From Fulvimarina uroteuthidis (lineage in GTDB: Bacteria; Pseudomonadota; Alphaproteobacteria; Rhizobiales; Rhizobiaceae): DNA of 64,000 bases. The stretch covers positions 806,001 through 870,000 of the forward strand of contig NZ_JAXLPB010000001.1 in assembly GCF_034321785.1 (NCBI RefSeq), in the 5' to 3' direction. Below are positions 59,188-64,000 of this stretch, one piece after another. Position 1 is the first letter of the stretch, and every line of letters starts with the position of its first letter. Below the pieces are notes generated by a model. The model saw only the letters and a program-made list of their open reading frames with translations. It was not told the DNA's origin and did not search any database. The position numbers were made by a program, and so were the translations under genes.

Positions 59188-59913
59188 TCAGGCGGGAACG
59201 GCGAGGCGCGCGTCCTGCTTCACCCGCGGCGCGGCGTAGCCGCCGCGCTTGGAGGTCTTGAGGCCCATCGTCAGGGCGCCCTCCATCAGCTTCACGGCCG
59301 ACGCGACGCCGTCTATGACGGGAACGCCGAAGCGTGCGGAGAGATCGGCGGCCATATCCGCCATGCCGGCGCATCCCAGGACGATCGCCTCGGCGCGGTC
59401 CTGCGTGATGGCCCTTTCGATCTCGGCGCCGATCTTGGCGTCGGCCGCCTCCGGGTCGGTGTCGAGCGCCAGAACCGGAATCTCGCTGGCGCGAACGCTC
59501 GCGCAATTGCCGGCCAGACCGGCACGGGCCAGATTGTCCTCCAGGATCGGGACCGAGACGGACAGCGTCGTCACCACCGAGAAACGCCGCGCGACGAGGC
59601 TTGCCATGCGTGCGCCCGCCTCACCAATGCCGATGACCGGACCGGTGAGCATGGAGCGGGCGGCATCGAGGCCCGTATCGTCGAAGCAGGCGATGATATG
59701 GGCTTCGGCGCCATCGCTCTCGGCGACCGCCAAAGCGTGGAGAAGGCCCGGAACGGCGTGCGCGCCGTCGACATAGCCCTCGATCGACAGCGGTCCGGCA
59801 TCGTTCTGGTAGGCGAGGATCTCGGTGCCCCGCGCCGCCGCCTGCCGGGCCGCCTTGGCGACGGTATCGGTCATGGACCGGGTGGAGTTCGGGTTGACGA
59901 TCGAAATTCGCAT
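59188..59913 (-). CDS. Asp/Glu/hydantoin racemase family protein
   Basis: 241 residues. The two catalytic Cys are in HIIACFDDTGLDAARSM and AIVLGCAGMADMAADLSARF, as in HyuE and aspartate racemases. MRISIVNPNSTRSMTDTV is the standard start. GVPVIDGVASAVKLMEGAL is also typical of hydantoin racemases. It lies 123 bases downstream of the transporter genes in the same direction, so it may act on what the transporter imports. Confidence 0.85.
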   Translation of the reverse strand: MRISIVNPNSTRSMTDTVAKAARQAAARGTEILAYQNDAGPLSIEGYVDGAHAVPGLLHALAVAESDGAEAHIIACFDDTGLDAARSMLTGPVIGIGEAGARMASLVARRFSVVTTLSVSVPILEDNLARAGLAGNCASVRASEIPVLALDTDPEAADAKIGAEIERAITQDRAEAIVLGCAGMADMAADLSARFGVPVIDGVASAVKLMEGALTMGLKTSKRGGYAAPRVKQDARLAVPA

Positions 59914-59940
59914 GACTTTCCAGCGCCCCTGGCCTCGGAG

Positions 59941-59956
59941 GGCGGACATGTCCGCC
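59941..59956. promoter_or_regulatory. Perfect 16-base palindrome before the racemase
   Basis: GGCGGACATGTCCGCC is a perfect palindrome 28 bases before the racemase start. It may be a regulator site or an RNA hairpin in the operon. Confidence 0.45.
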
Positions 59957-59972
59957 TGATCCCGTTTCCGTA

Positions 59973-59996
59973 ATGCAAGTGATTGATTCCTTGCAT
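59973..59996. promoter_or_regulatory. Inverted repeat before the racemase gene
   Basis: ATGCAAG (59973-59979) and CTTGCAT (59990-59996) with a 10-base spacer. It is near the 16-base palindrome, so two regulator sites may lie here. Confidence 0.35.
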
Positions 59997-60035
59997 GCCA
60001 TGGCCGGGAGTGCTGCCACCCATCGGCAACAGGAC

Positions 60036-60932
60036 CTATCCCTTCGCCCGGCGCCTGCGCCGCCGCTGGAGGGAGAGAAAGGCTGCGAGCGTGCCGAAGA
60101 TCACCGTGAAGGAGACCGCCGTCACCGACGTACCGAGCGCGTAGATCTCCGGCGTCGTCACCGTGGTGGTGAGGGCGGCAAGCTCGAGGGGCAGCGTGTT
60201 GGTCGCCCCCATGGCCTGGCTGGAACGGGCGATCTCGTCGAAGGACAGGGTGAAGCCGAACAGCGCGATGCCGATGAGAAAGGGCGCGATCATCGGCAGG
60301 ACGACATGGCGGAAGCTCTGCCAGTTGGTCGCACCGAGATCGCGCGCGGCCTCTTCGTAGGATTTGTCGAGCCGGTTGAAGACCGCGAACATGATGAGAA
60401 GGCCGAAGGGCAGCGTCCAGGACAGGTGCGCCCCGAGCCCGGAGGTGAACAGTCCGAGCGAGTTGCCGCGCTCCGAGACGAGGCCGAGTGCGCTGAGATA
60501 GGGCCGCAGGATCTCGTCGAGGATGCGGAATTCCAGCGCGATTCCGAGAGAGACGACGATGGAGGGCACGATGAGGCTGGCGACCGCGATGTAGAACAGT
60601 GCGCTCGCGCCATGGAAACGCTTGCGGAAGGCAAGGCCCGCCAGCACCGAGATCACCACCGTCAGCACCATCACCGTCAGCCCGAGCGCCAGCGAGCGCC
60701 GGAAGGCCGAGCCGATATCCACCGTGCCGCCGCCGCCCCACAGCCGCTCGAACCAGTAGAGCGAGACGCCGTTCATGGGAAATGTCAGGCCGCCCGACGG
60801 GCCCTGGAAGGACAAGGCGAGGATCGTCACAACGGGGCCGTAGAGGAACACCACGAAGAGCGCGAAGAACGCGGCGAGCGCGTAGAAGCTGCGTGGGCGC
60901 CGCTCCTCGCGGGGCATGGGTCTGGTCGCCAT
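60036..60932 (-). CDS. ABC transporter permease (PotC-like)
   Basis: 298 residues with six membrane segments, starting near SFYALAAFFALFVVFLYGPV. The cytoplasmic EAA loop is YEEAARDLGATNWQSFRHVV with LPMIAP. This is the second permease of a polyamine-type importer. It is nine bases from the first permease gene. The N-terminus is basic, ends in RRRRRRAKG. Confidence 0.88.
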   Translation of the reverse strand: MATRPMPREERRPRSFYALAAFFALFVVFLYGPVVTILALSFQGPSGGLTFPMNGVSLYWFERLWGGGGTVDIGSAFRRSLALGLTVMVLTVVISVLAGLAFRKRFHGASALFYIAVASLIVPSIVVSLGIALEFRILDEILRPYLSALGLVSERGNSLGLFTSGLGAHLSWTLPFGLLIMFAVFNRLDKSYEEAARDLGATNWQSFRHVVLPMIAPFLIGIALFGFTLSFDEIARSSQAMGATNTLPLELAALTTTVTTPEIYALGTSVTAVSFTVIFGTLAAFLSLQRRRRRRAKG

Positions 60933-60940
60933 GGGTCTTT

Positions 60941-61915
60941 TTACAGCTCCTTGCGGATATCGACGAGGCGCAGCATGCCCCAGATCGTCAAGAGGACGAC
61001 GGCGAGAAGCACGATGGCGTTGGCGGCGGCGATCGGGAATTGCAGGAAATTGATCTGGGTCTGGATGATCTTGCCGACCGAGGCGATCTGCTGGCCGCCC
61101 ATGATGCCGATGGTGAGATAGTCGCCGGTCACGATGGTGACGACGAAGATGGAGCCGATGACGATGCCGGGCTTGACCAGCGGAATGACGACGTTGGTCA
61201 GGGTCTGCCAGCCTGACGCGCCCGCATCGTAGGCCGCCTCGACCAGCGCCTTGTCGATGCGCATCATCGAGTTGAAGATCGGCACCACCATGAACAGGGT
61301 ATAGAGGTGGATCAGCGCGAGCGCGACGGCGAAATCGGAATAGAGCAGCCATTCGAGCGGCGCATCGATGAGGCCCACCGACTGCAGCGTCTCGTTGACG
61401 AGCCCGTTGCGTCCCAGCAGCGGGATCCACGAGATCATGCGGATGACGTTCGAGGTCCAGAACGGGATCGTGCAGACCATGAACAGCGCGATCTGCATCG
61501 GCAGGGTGCGAACATGGAAGCACAGGAAATAGGCGACGGCAAAGCCGATCAGCAGCGTCGCCACCCAGACGATCGCCACGAACTTCAAGGTCGAAAGATA
61601 GGTCGCGAAGGTGGTGCACAGGCTCGGCAGGCTCGCCGCGCAGCCGTAGAAGACATCCGAATAGTTGGTCGTCACGAATGCCGGCACGATGGAATATTCG
61701 GTATAGTTCCAGAACGAGACGACGAAGGTCGCGGCCAGCGGCAGGACGAAGAACAGGAGAAAGACCAGCGCCATCGGCGCGGCCTGCAGATAGGCGACCC
61801 ATGCGGGCGTCCAGCTCGCGCGTGCCTTGCGCCTTTTGCGCGCCTTCGGCGAGATCGCGGCGGCCCCGGATGTCTCCGGGGCCCCCGTTCCGTGCGTGAT
61901 GGCCGATCGGGTCAT
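60941..61915 (-). CDS. ABC transporter permease (PotB-like)
   Basis: 324 residues from ATG 61915 (an in-frame ATG at 61930 adds five). About six membrane segments; the EAA loop is LVEAAYDAGASGWQTLTNVV with IPLVKPG. A long first periplasmic loop with Cys residues follows helix 1 (FYGCAASLPSLC). It pairs with the PotC-like protein and the ATPase. Confidence 0.87.
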   Translation of the reverse strand: MTRSAITHGTGAPETSGAAAISPKARKRRKARASWTPAWVAYLQAAPMALVFLLFFVLPLAATFVVSFWNYTEYSIVPAFVTTNYSDVFYGCAASLPSLCTTFATYLSTLKFVAIVWVATLLIGFAVAYFLCFHVRTLPMQIALFMVCTIPFWTSNVIRMISWIPLLGRNGLVNETLQSVGLIDAPLEWLLYSDFAVALALIHLYTLFMVVPIFNSMMRIDKALVEAAYDAGASGWQTLTNVVIPLVKPGIVIGSIFVVTIVTGDYLTIGIMGGQQIASVGKIIQTQINFLQFPIAAANAIVLLAVVLLTIWGMLRLVDIRKEL

Positions 61916-61919
61916 GGCG

Positions 61920-63203
61920 TCAGGCCGCAATGAACTCGTTCCACTTGCGGATCATGTAGATGTTCTCGTCCATGACCGCGTTCCAGCACGCCACCTTGCC
62001 CATGCGCTCCTCGTAGGAGCCGCCGTCGCGGGTCGCGCCGGCCTTCTCGAGAAGCTGACCACCGGGCGACATGATATCCTGCTCGGCCGGCTTGCCCTCG
62101 AACCAGTAGGCCCATTCGTAAGGCTCCATGGCCTCCTTCGTCGTGTCGAGAACGGCGGTGTAATAGCCCTGTTTGGCCAGATGCGCGCCGGCCCAGCCGG
62201 ACAGGAACCAGTTGATGAACTCGTAGGCCGCGTCCTTCTCGCGCTCGCCGATGGCGGGCGGAAGTCCGAAGCCGGACGCCCAGGCGCGGTAGCCCTCCGC
62301 CAGCGGCTGGTACCTGCACTCGATCCCTTGCGTGCGCACGGCGGTGATCGCGGGCGACCACATGGACTGGATGACGACCTCGCCCGAGGCCATCAGGTTC
62401 ACGCTTTCGTTGAAGTCGGTCCAGAAGGCGCGGAACTGGCCGGCGCGCTTGGCCTCGATCAGCGCGGCGATCGTCTTGTCGATCTCCTCGCGGGTCATGT
62501 TGCCCTTGTCGCCGTAGGTCATGTCGCCGCGCGCCTCGATCGCCATCGCCGCGTCCATGATGCCGATCGACGGAATGTTGAGGATCGCCGCCTTGCCCTT
62601 GAACTTCGGGTCGAGAAGTGAGGCCCAGCTCGTCACCTCGCCGTCGATGAGGTCCGGCCGGATGCCGAGCGTATCGGCGTTGTAGGTGGTCGGGATGAGG
62701 GTGAGGAAACCGGTTTCCTCGCCGGCGAACTCGGTCGCCTTTTCGGACGGCAGATAGAGGGTTTCGGCAGGCGCCGTGCCGTCCATGCCGACCTTCTTGC
62801 CGCCGATCGTGCCGTTGCGCAGGACGGAGGCGATCTTGTCGGCGAGCTTGATCCGATTGGCGTCGAGACCCATGATGTTGCCGGACGGCAGGAGCTTGGG
62901 CAGGGCGAAATATTCCGTGTCCACGAGGTCGAACGAGTTCGGCTGGGTGATCACGCGCTTGGCGACGTCGTCGGTGGTGACCGCGATATATTCGATCGTG
63001 ATGCCGAGATCCTCGCTGGCCTTGGCGGCGATTCCCGGCGACTGGTTCACCGCCGTCGACAGATAGCGCAGGGTCACCGGCTCCTGCGCGATGGCGGGCG
63101 TCGGAAAGCTGGAGAACCGCGCCGTGGCCGCAAGGCCGGCGACGGCGACGCCGCCCTTCAGCAAGCTGCGGCGCGAAAACGGCGTGGTGGTCTTGTCGGT
63201 CAT
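61920..63203 (-). CDS. Extracellular solute-binding protein (PotD/type 2 family)
   Basis: 427 residues with Tat-type signal SRRSLLKGGVAVAGLAATAR. The mature protein is PotD-like: PVTLRYLSTAVNQSPGIAAK, GMDGTAPAETLYLPSEKATE, SWASLLDPKFKGKAAILNIP and AYEFINWFLSGWAGAHLAKQ. It catches the substrate outside the membrane for the transporter. The substrate may be a polyamine, an opine or another charged amine. It lies between ATPase and permease genes. Confidence 0.87.
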   Translation of the reverse strand: MTDKTTTPFSRRSLLKGGVAVAGLAATARFSSFPTPAIAQEPVTLRYLSTAVNQSPGIAAKASEDLGITIEYIAVTTDDVAKRVITQPNSFDLVDTEYFALPKLLPSGNIMGLDANRIKLADKIASVLRNGTIGGKKVGMDGTAPAETLYLPSEKATEFAGEETGFLTLIPTTYNADTLGIRPDLIDGEVTSWASLLDPKFKGKAAILNIPSIGIMDAAMAIEARGDMTYGDKGNMTREEIDKTIAALIEAKRAGQFRAFWTDFNESVNLMASGEVVIQSMWSPAITAVRTQGIECRYQPLAEGYRAWASGFGLPPAIGEREKDAAYEFINWFLSGWAGAHLAKQGYYTAVLDTTKEAMEPYEWAYWFEGKPAEQDIMSPGGQLLEKAGATRDGGSYEERMGKVACWNAVMDENIYMIRKWNEFIAA

Positions 63204-63251
63204 GTCTGGCTCCCTTTGAGGATGGTCTTCAATGCAGGCGAAGGTGAGGGT

Positions 63252-64000
63252 TCAGGCGGCCAGGACGTGCCGGTCGCCGGCATGCCAGCCGACCTGCACC
63301 GTGTCGCCGACGGCGAACGGCGTGCGGTCGAACTCGTGTTCGGGCAGGGTTGCGAGCAGATCCGTTCCGTCGGCGCGCTTCAGGGCGACGTGCACCGTCA
63401 TGCCCTGATATTCGACGTCCGAGACGGTCGCCGTCCGGTCGGCCGCGGCCGACGGATCGGTGGCGAGCAGTCTCAGCTTGTCGGCGCGGATGGCGTAGGC
63501 GCCCTCCCCGTCGGAAACGATGTTGTGGCCGCCCATGAACTGGGCGACGAAGCGGGTGCGGGGACTGTTGAAGACCTCGCGCGGGGTTCCGACCTGCTCG
63601 ATCCGGCCGTCGTTCATGACGACCACCATATCGGCGAGCGCCATCGCCTCCTCCTGGCTGTGGGTGACATGCACGAACGAGATGCCGAACTCGCGCTGAT
63701 AGCGCTTCAACTCGGCACGCATGCGGATGCGCAGGAACGGGTCGAGGGCGGACAGCGGTTCGTCGAGGAGGAGAACGGTCGGGTTGGTGACGAGCGCGCG
63801 GGCGAGCGCGATGCGCTGCTGCTGGCCTCCGGAAAGCTGCGCCGGAAGGCGCTCGGCATACGCGCCCATGTCGACGAGGGCGAGCATCGCGTCGGCCTTC
63901 TTCAGGCGCTCGGCCTTGGCGACGCCCGCCATCTTCAGGGCGAAGGCGACGTTCTCGCGCACGTTGAGATGGGGAAACAGGGCATAGTTCTGGAACATCA
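63252..64000 (-). CDS. ABC transporter ATP-binding protein (PotA-like), 5' end outside
   Basis: About 249 residues of the C-terminal part are visible, with no start in the window (the Met at 63998 belongs to the Q-loop MFQNYALFPHL). Signature LSGGQQQRIALARAL, Walker B TVLLLDEPLSALDPFLRI and H-loop FVHVTHSQEEAMALADM. The C-terminal TOBE domain is at the end (VSDVEYQGMTVHVALKRADG). It powers the import system. Confidence 0.92.
   Translation of the reverse strand, partial: MFQNYALFPHLNVRENVAFALKMAGVAKAERLKKADAMLALVDMGAYAERLPAQLSGGQQQRIALARALVTNPTVLLLDEPLSALDPFLRIRMRAELKRYQREFGISFVHVTHSQEEAMALADMVVVMNDGRIEQVGTPREVFNSPRTRFVAQFMGGHNIVSDGEGAYAIRADKLRLLATDPSAAADRTATVSDVEYQGMTVHVALKRADGTDLLATLPEHEFDRTPFAVGDTVQVGWHAGDRHVLAA

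Overview
The window is high-GC DNA (roughly 60-65 % by eye) from an alphaproteobacterium, most likely of the order Hyphomicrobiales (Rhizobiales). The pointers are a GcrA-type DNA-binding domain, the 3' half of a tRNA-Val(CAC), a CsgH-type curli gene and a rhizobial-style intergenic repeat. I cannot name the genus. About 47.1 kb of it is one prophage. Its right end is at about 47124, where the 3' half of the tRNA gene is left as the attachment site. Its left end lies outside the window, to the left of position 1.

Prophage late region (1 to about 22450, minus strand, read from right to left). A NusG-like gene heads the region. It is followed by small and large terminase, a portal protein that carries a C-terminal 2H phosphoesterase domain (Acb1-like), a small Acb2-like anti-CBASS protein, a capsid protease/scaffold, cement and major capsid proteins, head-tail connectors, tail terminator, major tail protein, a G/GT chaperone pair with a -1 slippery site, a 2128-residue tape measure with a transglycosylase domain, tail-tip proteins and a glycine-rich fibre cut by the window edge. 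This is a long-tailed siphovirus. Several intrinsic terminators lie inside the operon, which fits processive antitermination by the NusG paralogue. Two small plus-strand genes sit against the direction of the operon.

Prophage early region, minus strand (about 22800-39380). It runs from a Cro-like repressor to a primase/helicase: RusA resolvase, RecA-fold ATPase, DUF669 protein, Cas4/RecB-like nuclease, Arc-type repressor, DnaN clamp, a GcrA-HTH/SNF2 fusion, an N4/N6 methyltransferase, an SF2 helicase, a stand-alone DnaA domain IV, a C5 methyltransferase and the primase. Many genes overlap by ATGA or TGATG. An array of CAAGTGGC repeats at 22524-22796 is an origin or regulatory candidate.

Prophage switch and right arm (39380-47124). 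CI and Cro are divergent. Identical palindromic operators sit in the Cro promoter and in a second early promoter near 41600. The rightward operon encodes many small proteins, a Lar-type anti-restriction protein, an HNH nuclease, an excisionase-like protein and a tyrosine integrase next to the attachment site.

Host DNA (47125-64000). A curli locus (csgF, csgG, four curlin-repeat proteins, csgH and an SH3 protein) reads rightward. Its first curlin gene has an in-frame amber codon. After a gap come leftward genes: a thioredoxin, a CcdA-type membrane protein and a Tat-exported metallo-beta-lactamase-fold protein, then an Asp/Glu (hydantoin) racemase and a polyamine-type ABC transporter whose ATPase runs off the right edge.
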